Program-made: the position numbers and the translations under genes
In this document: positions 1-10,790 of the stretch, in pieces
Position numbering within the stretch: the stretch's first letter is position 1
Layout: every line of letters begins with the position of its first letter
Assembly (NCBI RefSeq): GCF_023078275.1
Contig: NC_062991.1
Span: forward strand, 1,054,001-1,118,000
Origin: Leguminivora glycinivorella
Lineage: Eukaryota; Arthropoda; Insecta; Lepidoptera; Tortricidae
Reading direction: 5' to 3'
DNA: 64,000 nucleotides
Notes under the pieces: model-generated
The model's input: the letters and a program-made list of their open reading frames with translations, nothing else
Told to the model about the DNA's origin: nothing
Database searches by the model: none

Positions 1-45
1 TGCGCGGCTGATCTGTCGTCGAGGGTGTGAGCTGCTTCCAGGTGC
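1..45 (-). CDS. FoxP: duplicate FoxP exon 8, partial at window edge (copy 1)
   Basis: The first 45 nt of the zipper exon, identical to copy 2, with the same ATCTAG acceptor. It encodes HLEAAHTLDDRSAA. The rest lies outside the window. Confidence 0.85.
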
Positions 46-484
46 CTAGATTACCAAAGATAATATTATTAAATGCCCAGAATAAATGCAGTATTTGAAT
101 GTAAATCTTAAATTTAGGAAAATTTTGGAAATTAATGCCAGGTACTCGTACATACATAGCAAGTAGTGTTGGATTAACCAAAAGACATTTTACAAAAGCT
201 ATACAGTTGTAAAAGTTTTAGATATTTGGAAGAAGTAGGTACACTGAAATCGTAGAAAGTCAGCAAGAAGTCATCGGTCTAGGACTGTTTAGAACATCAA
301 ACTGTTTAGATCAGGCAAAGCTAAATTACTAAAGTGAATGGTGTAGTGTCGAATAAACATCAAGAACATAGTGTTGATTAAAATTTAAAGTAACAATTAA
401 CTAATGTCAACTAATCAATCCCAATAATTTCCTCTTTACATTATAGTATGAGTAATAAATAAGAGAGGTCCTTAGTATACATAC

Positions 485-593
485 TTGAGGAACGCCTGAT
501 AGTCGTCAGCCAGCGCGTCACAGCCGGGCCACTTGCATACTCCGCGCCCGAACAGCGGGTGTTCTTCCATCTCGCTCCCCCATAGCATGAGAC
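485..593 (-). CDS. FoxP: duplicate FoxP exon 7, zinc finger (copy 1)
   Basis: Intact 109-nt copy of the zinc-finger exon with both splice sites. It encodes the same peptide as 35000-35108, including CKWPGC. Confidence 0.9.
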
Positions 594-956
594 CTGCATA
601 ACATTATCAGATTCAGTGACTTATTTTCTAAAAATCGAGAATTTTCGAGGGTAGTTACTAATAGTGTCATTGATTTTAATAAATTGTTATTTTCAGCACC
701 AGGACCATTCATTCATAACTGCTTGAAAATTCGAAAATAGACGGAGCACATACATATTTAAAACTAAATCTCAATAGTCAGTTGTAGATTTTAAAAAGGC
801 TTTTGATAAAGTTTAACTTTTATACTGAGTAGCGTAACAAATCATGTGATTTTTAGAGAAAAACAGTCATGAAAGGCAGTCTATTGAGAAAACCCTAGGT
901 AGTTCATTATGAAGGATACGAGTACTACGGGATAAAATTTGAAATTGAGTCCAAAC

Positions 957-1073
957 CTGGAGGAGCATTAGGCGGCACGGAGAGGGGTCCGTGCATGAGG
1001 TACTGGCGCTGTACAGCTTGCAGCTGCTGCACCAGCTGTTGCTGCTGCGCGCCGAGCTGCTGTTGAAGGGAAC
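957..1073 (-). CDS. FoxP: duplicate FoxP exon 6, poly-Q (copy 1)
   Basis: Intact 117-nt copy with both splice sites. One silent difference from 35477-35593 (GGT/GGG context around HGPLS). Confidence 0.9.
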
Positions 1074-1232
1074 CTGAGGATATAGGAGTATTTTTACCAC
1101 TTTCTATCATGTCTATTATACAGAACAGTTTTGCTCTGAGAAGTTTAGATTTTTTTTAATACCACGTCGGTGGCAAACAGTGATACGATCTGCCTGATGG
1201 AAAGCGGTCACCGTAACCTATGGACACCTGCA

Positions 1233-1440
1233 ACTCAGGGAAAACTCAGAAACTTGTGCACTCTGTTTTTGAAGAACCCCATACTGTAGTTTATCGGAAA
1301 TACCTCGGCAGGGAGCTCATTCCACAGCCGGAGCGTTCGCGGGAGGAAATTACTCTGAAACCGCACGGTGCGCGACCATTTACTTAGGTTGCAAGGTGTG
1401 TGGATGAGCGCCCTGTCGATGGCGAGTGGTGCGATGATGG
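1233..1440 (-). mobile_element. LINE 3' fragment: C-terminal end of a reverse-transcriptase ORF
   Basis: On the minus strand an open stretch of about 67 codons ends in TGA and includes RTVRFQSNFLPRTLRLWNEL and VFPINYSMGFFK, the pattern seen at the end of many insect LINE pol proteins (RFSRSFIPRTARLWN-like). It is followed by a 3' UTR with the TACCACGTCGGTGGCAAA motif (about 1161-1215). It is 5' truncated and sits in a FoxP intron of copy 1. Confidence 0.65.
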
Positions 1441-1703
1441 AAAGTGAACGTTGGTATCATGCCAAACAGTTCTTCAGATAAGAAGACATTTTCGTCAGAA
1501 GACAATTGAGACATTTATTTGATCAGTTGTTTATTAGCACCAATCGTTTCAGCTATCGATTGGTAAGTATGTTTGTTTTCTTAAGAGAAAGTTATTTTGG
1601 AAAAGCGTTTTGATATTAATCAATCTAATGTAATGATGCGGTAATGCCAAAGTAAGATCCTTGGGGATAAAGACCAATGATGAATTATCCATGTCCTTCT
1701 TAC

Positions 1704-1815
1704 CAGGGGAAGCATCAGGAGGCGGCAGATGAGACTGTGACAGCAGGTTCAGGTTTATCTGGTCTTGCAGTCGGGATTGTTCCAGCTGACGCTTGGCTGC
1801 CTCCGAGGATAAGTG
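1704..1815 (-). CDS. FoxP: duplicate FoxP exon 5 (copy 1)
   Basis: Intact 112-nt copy of 36226-36337 with both splice sites; differs by one silent base in the Arg codon of SRLQ. Confidence 0.88.
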
Positions 1816-2317
1816 CTGTTCGGAAAAAAGAATAAGATAGAATTGATGGTAATCTTACAGAAAACAAAAGCACACAGCCTCAATAGTTGATGTGAAACGT
1901 GGTGTTACCACCGCTATTACGTTCGGCCTTCGGTTGAGATTCACGTAGGGCAGAAGTCAGTAAATCAGTGCTCAAATAGGTGCATTAATTATAATAGTAA
2001 GTGTCTAAGGGCGTAAAGTCGCACCGCGTAGGGCCGAAGACCTGAATCTTACTGCTGAATGTAAGAGCGTACTACGTGTGCTTGAATGTCACGTGTACTG
2101 CGCCCGACCTACTGGAAAATGTAAGGTCAGGCTTTTCAAAGCTTTTCAATGTCGGGCTGCGCCCGATCCTACAGCTTACTGTACGGTCCTTAGAGTGTAC
2201 TGAGCAGTGGAAGATGCTATGCTAGTACTAATGCTTGTTTATTATATTTCAGTGACAATTTTCTGAATTCGAACGCGTGAGACTCAAAAATCGGCCCGCT
2301 GGTCGAGAATTGTTTTG

Positions 2318-2448
2318 TGCGATTCATTCTTTCCTTTATTCATTCACTCAATCAATCATTCATGAAATCATTCATCAAACCATTCATGAAATCATTTATC
2401 AAATCAGTCGTCAAATCATTCTTCAAATCATTCATCAAATCGTTCATT
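2318..2448. repeat. 12-bp minisatellite, unit ATTCATCAAATC-like
   Basis: About ten imperfect units. It makes an artificial Ser/Phe/Ile/Lys ORF. Present only in copy 1 of the duplicated block. Confidence 0.8.
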
Positions 2449-2483
2449 TATAATGCTGGTGAAGTAAAGAGTGTTTTTTCTTA

Positions 2484-2560
2484 TACCACGTCGGTGGCAA
2501 ATAGGCATACGGTCCACCTGATAGAAAGCGGTCACCGTAACCTATGGACTGAATCTAGAG
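2484..2560 (-). mobile_element. LINE 3' tail fragment (TACCACGTCGGTGGCAAA family)
   Basis: Short repeat of the tail seen at 1161-1240; counterpart at 36626-36700, and a further diverged copy at about 47510-47640. Confidence 0.5.
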
Positions 2561-2964
2561 TGTGCTGAACCAGTGGGATACTCCAGGTCTGACGTCTTCA
2601 GATTCCTCTAGGACACAACAGCAAAGCTCCAGCACAATACCAATTACTTACTCACCTTAACCTATAATATGTAGGTAGGTACCTACTAATTGTCTGTGCA
2701 GTTGAGCTGAATGATGCATTTGCACCACGCATAAATATCTTACATACAATGTCACAGTTTCGTTTTCTTTCAAACCCTTCTTTGCCAAGATTGGCACTGA
2801 AACTTGAGTAGTTTCATGTGCTCTGCCTACCCCTTCATGGGATACAGGCGTGATTGTATGAATGTATGTATGTATAAACTTCTTACAAGTTTCTGTGGCG
2901 CATCTTAGTTCTTAAGGTTTTTGGAATTTTTATTGATGATATAAATAAAAACAAAAGTCCTCAC

Positions 2965-3168
2965 CTGCTTCTGCATATGATGCTGGTGGAACAGCCGTTG
3001 CTTCATGAGCGCCTGGAGCTGCGAGTGCTGGTCGAGCAGCTGCATGGCCAGCAGGTCTGGCGCGACCAGCGGCAGCGGGGAGCGCGCGCCAGCAGTGCTG
3101 CCGGCTGGGGAGACGGGGGCTGGTGAGGAGTGGGCTGACCCAGCTGTTGGGGAGGTTGGGGCTGACGC
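2965..3168 (-). CDS. FoxP: duplicate FoxP exon 4 (copy 1)
   Basis: Intact 204-nt copy of 37105-37308 with both splice sites and only silent differences seen (for example in the Leu codon of MQLLD). Confidence 0.87.
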
Positions 3169-3240
3169 CTGCGAAAATAATTGTAGGTTATTTTTTGGCT
3201 TAGCTGTTGGTACTTACTTTTCAATGACCAACTAATATTT

Positions 3241-3383
3241 CGTCACTACTTTAAAAAAATCTCGTATCTCACGCTGGTCCTCAAAGTTAAAACGCAGTAA
3301 GTCTATATGCATCCCATACATACTTACTACAATTTTCTTTTCATTGACAGACGAAGATACAAGTTTTTTTTAAAGTAGTGACG
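3241..3383. mobile_element. 143-bp MITE with TIR CGTCACTACTTTAAAAAAA
   Basis: Starts CGTCACTACTTT and ends AAAGTAGTGACG, with a conserved middle (CAGTAAGTCTATATGCAT, TTTCATTGACAGACGAAGAT). The same family occurs at 12006-12142, 17774-17928, 37381-37523, 45490-45626 and 62766-62907. No coding capacity. Confidence 0.8.
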
Positions 3384-3940
3384 ATTTACATCGTGCCTTG
3401 AAAGTTGAAACCAAACATTGAAAATTAAACAGATGGGAAATAGCTCTAGAAAAAGACTTGTTACATTGTAGCACTAGTAAATAGTTCATTCAATGTCCTT
3501 TTTCGTATTAACTATAACTAACTAATATGGCTCTGCGATCCAAAGAGAATCCTGCCCTCCAAACCGAGAGCACGCCACTTATCCCGATCCTGCGCAGCTT
3601 CCTGCCAATTATCGGCTTGTAGCTGACACAGATCCGCCATCACACTGTCTCCCAGCGGTATCTGGGCCGACCCGCCGGGCGGCCACCAGTTGATCTTCCC
3701 AGATACGCCCTCTTAGCAACCCGATCCTCTCCCATTCTTATGACAAGATTTAAATAAGTACAATCAGAGAGCATATAAGTATATCCTTGAGCTCATCAAG
3801 CAAGCAAGCTTCATCAAGAGTGCCTGAGTACAAATCCTTAGCCGGCCCAGAATACGAGTGAAGCCACAGCGTTAGAGTGAAGCCACTGCTTTTCCTCGCC
3901 ACAATTATGTTGGTGGTGGCTTTATTAGTGGTATACGTAC

Positions 3941-4049
3941 CCGTGCAAGAGCGAGAGGCTCATGGTCTCGGGGGGGTGAGGCGCGGCGCGGGGGCGAGCT
4001 GCGCCGACGCCGCCGCGCCGCTTCGCCGCCCCACCTGCCGGACTCCTCT
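3941..4049 (-). CDS. FoxP: duplicate FoxP exon 3, three bases longer (copy 1)
   Basis: 109 nt against 106 in copy 2. A C-run is one base longer and a second C-run two bases longer, so the frame shifts and then recovers: SSPPRRASPPRDHE here against SSPRAAPHPRDHE in copy 2. Splice sites are intact. Confidence 0.75.
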
Positions 4050-4274
4050 CTGAAACAACATCACACGTCACATTTGGAACAGCTTCTATGGTCCTATCGT
4101 CTATGGCCAAAGCATTGTAGAGTCCATGACAATGTGGCTTATTGACTTATTCTATTATACCTTGGTAGTCTAAAAATAGTCTAGAAAAAAAAACAGTCCA
4201 TGAATCGCTGACAGTATAGACCTGTTTAATGACGAACTCGAGACCAATATTTGCAATATAGGTAGTCCATACTT

Positions 4275-4565
4275 GAGCATTTCTTTTTTTGCAATTTTTT
4301 TATTTTGATTTTTTTAGGGAATTTTAGGTCAATTGTACTCAGAATCACGAGTACTTTTCAATCTCACTGGGAGACAGAATTTCCATACACTTTTGTCACT
4401 TTACCCCACACAACATGTATGGAAAATGGTAACAAAATAAGAAAAAATCGTATGGTACAATTTTTTTCACTACTAGGATTGAAAAGGCTAGTAATTCTAA
4501 GTAGAAATAGCATTTTTTTTTTTCAAAAATATCACACTTCATAAAAGTGGCAAAAAAAAATGCTC
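4275..4565. mobile_element. fold-back MITE (long inverted repeat, GAGCATTTCTTTTTTT ends)
   Basis: The two halves are inverted copies of each other: ACTCAGAATCACGAGTACTT, GGGAGACA, TGTATGGAAA appear forward on the left and in reverse complement on the right. Relatives at 12573-12883, 38412-38702 and 51143-51461. Non-coding. Confidence 0.75.
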
Positions 4566-4773
4566 TTTTAGAAAACATATAGGTAATTAATTTAAATACG
4601 GTTGTACTCACGTTATTATCGCTATTGCTGCGATATGTTTCACGAAACACACACGAACGTTTGTCTCACGAAAGTTTAACGTGTATAACATATATAGGTA
4701 GTCCATATCAACGATATGCAACAGCATAATTAATCTTTAAAATGTAATTAGGAAAAGCACAGAATATACAAAC

Positions 4774-4859
4774 CTGTCCAAACAGCGGTCCAGCTCGAAA
4801 GAGTTTAGTAGCGGCGGCTTCGCGGCGCCCGGGTTCGAGTTCAGTGCCGGCTCGGGACC
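4774..4859 (-). CDS. FoxP: duplicate FoxP exon 2 (copy 1)
   Basis: Intact 86-nt copy of 38916-39001 with both splice sites and the same peptide (GPEPALNSNPG). Confidence 0.7.
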
Positions 4860-4903
4860 CTAAGGACAACAGACATACATAAATAAATGACCCAAAACTT
4901 AAA

Positions 4904-5090
4904 TCCATACTAATATTATAAATGGGAAAGTGTGTGTGTCTGTTTGTTTGTCCGTCTTTCACGGCAAAACGGAGAGACGAATTGACGTGATTTTATAAGT
5001 GGAAATAGTTGAAGGGATGGAGAGTGACAAGTGACATAGGCTACTTTTTGTCTCTTTCTAATGCGAGCGAAGCCGTAGGCAAAAACTAGT
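4904..5090 (+). mobile_element. 187-bp interspersed repeat (ATCCATACTAATATTATAAA ... GCAAAAGCTAGT family)
   Basis: Starts ATCCATACTAATATTATAAA, has TGTGTGTCTGTTTGTTTGTC and AGTTGAAGGGATGGAGAGTG, and ends GCGAGCGAAGCCGCGGGCAAA-like then CTAGT. No coding capacity. A SINE-like family widespread in Lepidoptera; I do not name it. Other copies at 6584-6767, 39045-39225, 41037-41217, 47045-47225 and 63161-63396. Confidence 0.75.
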
Positions 5091-5175
5091 ATGTTATATA
5101 TTTAACGAATAAAACGAATGGATTTTTTTAACTCTTGTCAACTGTGTTATGTGTGTCATGTCATTTTTCCACTAC

Positions 5176-5310
5176 CCAAAGGTTGCCTGGAAGAGATCGC
5201 TCTTTAGCGATAAGGCCGTCTGTTGTTTACATCTGTAATAAAATTTATTGTAGTGTGTACCTAATGTACCTACATTTCTGAGGTTGTGCAAATGTGCAAT
5301 AAATTTCATT
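5176..5310 (+). mobile_element. LINE 3' tail (GGTTGCCTGGAAGAGATCGC family)
   Basis: AAAGGTTGCCTGGAAGAGAT, CTTTAGCGATAAGGCCGTCT and a final TGTGCAATAAATTTCATTTT. Relatives at 26026-26165 (ending TTATTATTATTATT) and 39314-39436. Confidence 0.65.
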
Positions 5311-5490
5311 TTCATTTATTATGAACCAACTTACACTAACAGATAAGAAACCTAACATGTAAGTTATAGGTTACAGGTAAAGATTACAACACAGGACTAT
5401 ACAACTATACATAAAATTGAATTTACAATCTAGACAGTACTACGGAACATAATACACTGCTTAAACATAACAAATTATTAAATTGATTTT

Positions 5491-5525
5491 GTTTGTATTG
5501 TATTGTATTGTATTGTACTGTATTG
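5491..5525. repeat. (GTATT)n short tandem repeat
   Basis: About six GTATT-like units; the copy-2 counterpart at 39448-39470 has fewer units. Confidence 0.8.
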
Positions 5526-6583
5526 TTCGTGTTCATGGACACTAGGGCAATAATAAGTAAGTACTAACTTATAGTGTATTGCTAGAGTGTCATAGAAAGT
5601 AAGTAGGTATGTAAACAATGAGGTATAGCAACTTGCTTATAACTCTTATAAGAATGAATAACACAGGCCTCTATTCTAAACATCATTCGACTTCTGAACT
5701 CAGCTATGAAATGATGTCATGCCTTGTTTACACTATTTAATTTACACAATACGTCAGTATTATAAACATTAGTAACTATAATATATTTGTTTTAGCTTAT
5801 ACAGCGTTGTAACTAAAATTGGTTGTGTGCTTTGCTAAAAAACTTTAGTGTTTGTGGTTAGTTAACGCCTACATTGAGTAAGTAAATGATTTTAGACTAG
5901 ATATGAGTACATTGTATCACATAATTCAAAATTGGTTTCCCGATTTTCATTTTATTAACAAAAATCTAGTAGGAACTTTCAAGCATATAGGATAAGCGGG
6001 AAGCTTAGAAAGGTTAGACGTATCTTAATAACAGGATATGAATTTGATCTGGTTTTGTTATGGATATGAGCTGTTGGAGAAAAGAGTGACGTTACTATTT
6101 TGAAAGAAGAATAGAATTGACACTAAAATATCATATTCCGTAATATTCAGACCGAATAGATAATATCAACTGGTATCTATTACAATCATCAAGCATAATA
6201 TCTATTCAAGTCTCTTTTTGGCATTAGGCCGGTTTCCTCAAGATATGTTTTTTCAGTACAGTGTTTTTTTTACACACTAATGCGAGAAGTGGTTCATTAT
6301 ATTTCAGGTCAAAACTTCGGAGGGCATCTGTACTGAAAAACGTCGTACGATACACGTGCGAACAGGAAATTCGTAACTCATGTCGATTTAAAACAAACCC
6401 TTCGGTCGTTTTTAATTTATCGCCACTCGTTTCGAACTTCCTTTTTTACGCACTTGTATAGTAAAAATGAGGAGAATCCCTTTCTTCCAAAAGATAGGTA
6501 CCTAATGTTTCTTTTCCATTCACCGTATAGCTAAATTTTTAAAATTTATTTTTTATTGCTCCACCGCTTTGACACTATGAAAT

Positions 6584-6767
6584 ACTAGTTTTTGCCCGCG
6601 GCTTCGCGCGCGTTAGAAAGAGACAAAAAGTAGCCTATGCCACTCTCCATCCCTTCAACTATCTCTACTTAAAAAATCACGAGAATTCGTCGCTCCGTTT
6701 TGCAGTGAAAGACGGACAAACAAACAGACACACACACTTTCCCATTTATAATATTAAGTAGTATGGA
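6584..6767 (-). mobile_element. 187-bp interspersed repeat, present only in copy 1
   Basis: Reverse orientation (CTAGTTTTTGCCCGCGGCTT start). The copy-2 equivalent site near 40550 lacks it, so this is an insertion difference between the copies. Confidence 0.8.
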
Positions 6768-7059
6768 TTTAGAGCACCCTGTAGAGCTAGAGGTAAAAAA
6801 CTAGCCTATGTTATTGTTACAGCACTTGCTGTATAAACACTGAGCTCACCGCGATGTTGCAAATGTCGACAACACGGGTTCATACACTTCATGTGATGTG
6901 TATTATATCGATTTATAGATTCAGCACTAAAAGGCCTACCGCAAGGTCCGACATCCGGAACATTTTCGTTGGTATCACAAACTTCGGTGTTCATGGTAGT
7001 CCCTCAAATCAGAAGAAGCGCACCTACGTACCTAACGTACGTACCTAAAGACCATTATT

Positions 7060-7159
7060 NNNNNNNNNNNNNNNNNNNNNNNNNNNNNNNNNNNNNNNNN
7101 NNNNNNNNNNNNNNNNNNNNNNNNNNNNNNNNNNNNNNNNNNNNNNNNNNNNNNNNNNN
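7060..7159. other. assembly gap of 100 Ns
   Basis: Exactly 100 Ns, a conventional placeholder for an unsized scaffold gap. It sits shortly after the end of duplicate copy 1, so the order of copy 1 relative to the rest of the window depends on scaffolding. Confidence 0.99.
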
Positions 7160-7726
7160 AAGAAAAGCTGTTTTTAGTTTGAAAGCTTGTGTTTTCTTGG
7201 TGCATTATTACAATAACAATCGGTACTTAGAAACCGTTAATTTATTTATGTTTTAACTTGATCTCCTTACTGTGGTAGCAGAATGTTTTAAGTTTCAGGG
7301 GTCTTCTTATGTATGTAAGTAAGTACGCACAGATGTCATATATACCATAGATCAAGCAAACGTATCTACTTAGCGTGTCAAATGAACTCAGTGAAATCCA
7401 CTGAGTTGTCCGCCTGTAATCGCAGCTTGCAGCTTTCGGGCGTCAATTTTTGTAAGTTGAAGTCAATTAAAACATAAAAAATGCCTCGTTACGTGATATT
7501 CAATTGCAACAACACAAAAATTATGAACAATCAAGAGCCTGAGACATATTTAAAATTACAGGCAAGAAACAACTTCAGTACAAAATTTGACACGCTCGGC
7601 CCCTATACAAATAGATGAACTTGTTTCTTCTATATAAATAAAGTTCTGTGTAAGTACGGGAGTCACTTTTAACACAGTGACAATCAATATTTTCATATTG
7701 ATTAAGGCTTCACACGGTTTTCATTG

Positions 7727-7864
7727 ATATTTGACAATTTTTGAGTTGAAACTCCTAAATTTGCGCTACAGATAGAATTTATAAGCCGTACCATGGCCGT
7801 TGGTCTTATAATTCTATCTGTAGTGCAAATTTAGGAGTTTCAACTCAAAACTTGTCAAAAATAT
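7727..7864. repeat. long inverted repeat, arms about 58 bp
   Basis: ATATTTGACAATTTTTGAGT, then AACTCCTAAATTTGCG, pairs with 7805-7864 across a 19-nt centre (CCGTACCATGGCCGTTGGT). Probably a small fold-back element. Confidence 0.75.
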
Positions 7865-8325
7865 GTTTTTTTAAACATGGTCTAAAGAAACACTTAATTT
7901 TATCGAAATTTGATTTTAGTGAAGGGTGCTACATACATAAAATCGACATGTTTGGTCACCTTTGATTTTTTATAAAAACTCAAGAGATATTTTAATTTAA
8001 AACTAATTCAAACAAAAGTTATGACCAAAAAAAACAGTTTTTGAACGTAAAATTTAAACAAAAGTTCACAAACACGACCTAAAATTGTTCAACTTTGATG
8101 CTAGATATCACAAAAACAATGAGCTATGAAGTAATTATGAGATACTATTTTGTTTAAAGACGATGCCGTTAGTATTTATGATAGGCTTTAGAAACTATCA
8201 TAATATCAATGGATTCAAATCTAAGGTCATTGGCGCAGGAAACGCCCTTGTTCAAGAATCTTAATAACATTTCAATCTGAATTTTCTAATTAATTTTACT
8301 TACTCCATTGCATAATACATTATTT

Positions 8326-8750
8326 TTTCACCACACCAACTGGTAAAGGCTTTCTTTGCTATTCGAAAACAGATAGCAAAATTGCATTTTATCCACAAGG
8401 GGGCAAAAGTAATTTCATACAAATTTTAACTCGATGTCTTAATCTGGCTGCTAGATTTTACCTATAAATGATGATTTTGAATCATAAATATTGAATAAAT
8501 TGATGGATTTGATTTATTTTGATGTTTTATAGTAGTCAGTATTTTGTTCGTGTTGGTGTGGTGAAAAATTTTGTGTTTCACTCGGTGGCAAAGTTCTGTT
8601 TTAATCCTGTGCCTTGATACCCTCACAACGCTCAAGATTCCACTTTTTGAACCATCGCTACGCTCGCGGTTCAATATTGGAATCTTTCGCTTGCTCAGGT
8701 ATCAATATTTTAGTACGTGCGAGAACAAACAACTACTTTGGCCCCTTACC
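8326..8750 (+). mobile_element. related repeat (GCAAAATTGCATTTTATCCA ... CGCTTGCTCAGGTATCAATA)
   Basis: Near-identical to 53450-53830; shares the TATCCACAAG..GGCAAA and ACTCGGTGGCAAAGTT motifs with the AAACACGTGTTT family. Confidence 0.6.
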
Positions 8751-9829
8751 ACGGCATTAGAACCCAGGTTTTTTTACTTTTAACAAACTATGCAGATTGA
8801 TATCTGCATTTATTTTTATTTCATTCATATATCATGGTATTTTCTTTAAAAGTTTTTTAAATGCAGGTATATTTTGTTGCGAAAAGCCTAATTTATACAA
8901 TGACAGAAAAAAACCATATTGCAAAAGAAAATATGTACCTATTAGGTTACCCATAGTTATTGTTATTAATTCAAGTAAAATATACTTATTTATAAATTGT
9001 TATTCATTTATATAATAGTTAATTAACTGTATGGTAATACTTTTGTAAGTAAACAACTATTAATAATTTCGCCAACAAACTGTCATACAGTTTGGCGAAA
9101 ATACAATAATTAGAATTATACTGTGTAACCTTTTTGTGTAAATAAATTAAAAAAAATGCCAATCGTTCATATTTCATATTCCTAAAAAATCTAATGTATG
9201 CTTCCATACACCGTGTTTTGGAATTCAATAAAGACACGTTGTTTACGTACCTATGGCACAAAAAAAGCATAGATTATAGTCAGAATCTGTGATGACCTTA
9301 CTCAATACCACACATATAACTCTACATAGAGAAAGTTACAGTTTGAGTACCACTGATCATCGCGGTGGTACACCGAATTAACACTCGCGCGCACGCCGGG
9401 CTACCAACTGCGGCCCGCTTAGAAACTGGGGCGGCACTTTGAAAAAATACCATGACACAGGTCCTGCTTTGAATTGATCTGTGATTAAAGTTTATAAATA
9501 TTAATTGAATACCTATAAACAGGGTTTGGACATCTCGTAGCATGGTAAAACGTTAGAGCACCATGGAGTCGATTTTAACATAAAAGTCAACTCATACTCA
9601 CATACTCATTCCAAAAGTTGATTATAAACGAAATAAATATTATTTGGAATTGAATAAAACTATATTTTAAATGTAAAAAAGACTGCCACAAAAAAACACG
9701 CAAACAAAAAATAATATTGTAAATAAATGACTTCAATTACCTACTGAAAAGTGCCAAATTTTGAAACGTAATAAATACAAAAGTCTTGGCAAAGAATACC
9801 TTTTTGTACCCTTTGGTGTAGAAACTCTA

Positions 9830-10095
9830 GGTCATACGGAAACTGGCGCATTCAAGTTATTGCCGATACGCGAAGCGTCTGGTTGAGGTAACTTCAGTGA
9901 CCCGAAGAGCTGGCGACTTCCTCGCACAACGTATCAACATTGCGATACAGCGAGGAAATGTCGCCAGTATTCTTGAGTACAATGCCTCAAGGGCCTGTTT
10001 TAGACATTAGCTAGCTTTTAAGTTAGAGTCGACTTATATAGATTCTTATATAATTATGTAAATATGTTCATGTAAATAAAGAGATTAAAAGTTTA
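9830..10095 (+). mobile_element. LINE 3' fragment: pol C-terminus and poly(A) signal
   Basis: The plus frame reads KRLVEVTSVTRRAGDFLAQR, INIAIQRGNVASILEYNASR and ends at TAG (about 9999). AGDFLAQRI.IAIQRGN is a familiar ending of lepidopteran LINE pol ORFs. AATAAAGAGATT follows at about 10076. The 5' part is missing. Confidence 0.6.
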
Positions 10096-10296
10096 TTGTT
10101 TAACATTCAGTCCTATTACAATTTTAATAATTCATCATTCTAGATGAAATTAAAAGCATTGTGACAAATTAAATACATGAGGTATGAGTATAAATTAAAT
10201 TAAATTTTAATATCGACTCCAAGGTTCTCTAACGTCTTGCCATGCTACGAGATATCTAACCCTGCCTATAAATTTAAGACAAGAACGATTTAATAG

Positions 10297-10469
10297 AGGA
10301 CTGACAAAGCCCATAGAAAAAAAGCGTACCCCTTTAAATGTATGGGTCTTTTAGGCTTAAGAAAAACTGCCCCGAAGTGGCCAAAATCATATTTTTGCGT
10401 ATTTTTAACCCCGACATAAAAACGAAGGGTGTTATAAGTTTGACGTGTCTGTCTGTGTGTTTGTCTGTT

Positions 10470-10524
<55 letters not shown>

Positions 10525-10790
10525 GTGTGTCTGTCTGTGGCATCGTAGCTCCCGAACGGGTAGACCGATTTAGATTTAGTTTTTTTTTGTCTGAAAGCTG
10601 AGTTAGTCGGGAGTGTTCTTAGCCATGTTTCATGAAAATCGGTCTACTATGTCGTGTCGTGGTCGGGGGTTTTTTCAAAATTTTATTTTTTTATGTTTTA
10701 TAAGAATATCATCCTCATCATCAACCAGTGTAGTTATGATACTATTTAATAGGTGGCGCTAAAAATCGAGGTACGATGTATGAAGTATGT
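10297..10790 (+). mobile_element. GGCGCTAAAAA-ended repeat split by a TGTC-rich repeat
   Basis: The outer repeat (ACAAAGCCCATA start, GTGGCCAAAATCATATTTTT, then GGTGGCGCTAAAAATCGAGG end) is found uninterrupted at 16884-17130 and 49478-49718. Here it is broken at about 10403 by a 270-bp repeat (10404-10675). Confidence 0.7.
10404..10675 (+). mobile_element. CCCCGAC ... TTATAAGTTTGACGTGTC repeat with (TGTC)n array
   Basis: AACCCCGACATAAAAACGAA, TTATAAGTTTGACGTGTCTG, an expanded TGTC/TGTT array (10445-10536), CATCGTAGCTCCCGAACGGG and CATGAAAATCGGTCTACTAT. Other copies at 43110-43320 (minus) and 54528-54735 (plus). Makes false ORFs on both strands. Confidence 0.75.

Larger units (their letters stand above)
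1..6790 (-). repeat. segmental duplicate, copy 1 (FoxP exons 2-8 region)
   Basis: Near-identical, in the same order and orientation, to 34529-40569, covering exons and introns alike. Differences: a block at about 1986-2450 replaced by other sequence in copy 2, an extra stretch at about 5311-5470, and an inserted interspersed repeat at 6584-6767. Homology ends at about 6790, 270 nt before the 100-N gap. The block runs off the left edge of the window. Introns being as similar as exons suggests either allelic copies kept in the assembly or a very recent duplication. Confidence 0.95.

Noticed and set aside
2317..2568. ORF with SFIKSF repeats
   Set aside because: Translation of a 12-bp minisatellite, absent from copy 2.
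3005..3235. Plus-strand ORF across FoxP exon 4
   Set aside because: Antisense shadow of the GC-rich exon; the minus strand has splice sites and matching phases.
3925..4110. Alternative frame of exon 3 containing ATG (ETMSLSLLHG)
   Set aside because: Leads into a stop in exon 4 once spliced; the frame without the ATG fits both neighbours.
6969..7256. ORF running through the N gap
   Set aside because: Its middle is unknown sequence; the frame is only open because Ns were translated as X.
10334..10601. ORFs rich in Cys-Leu-Ser-Val or Thr-Asp-Arg-Gln
   Set aside because: Produced on both strands by the (TGTC)n array of a repeat.
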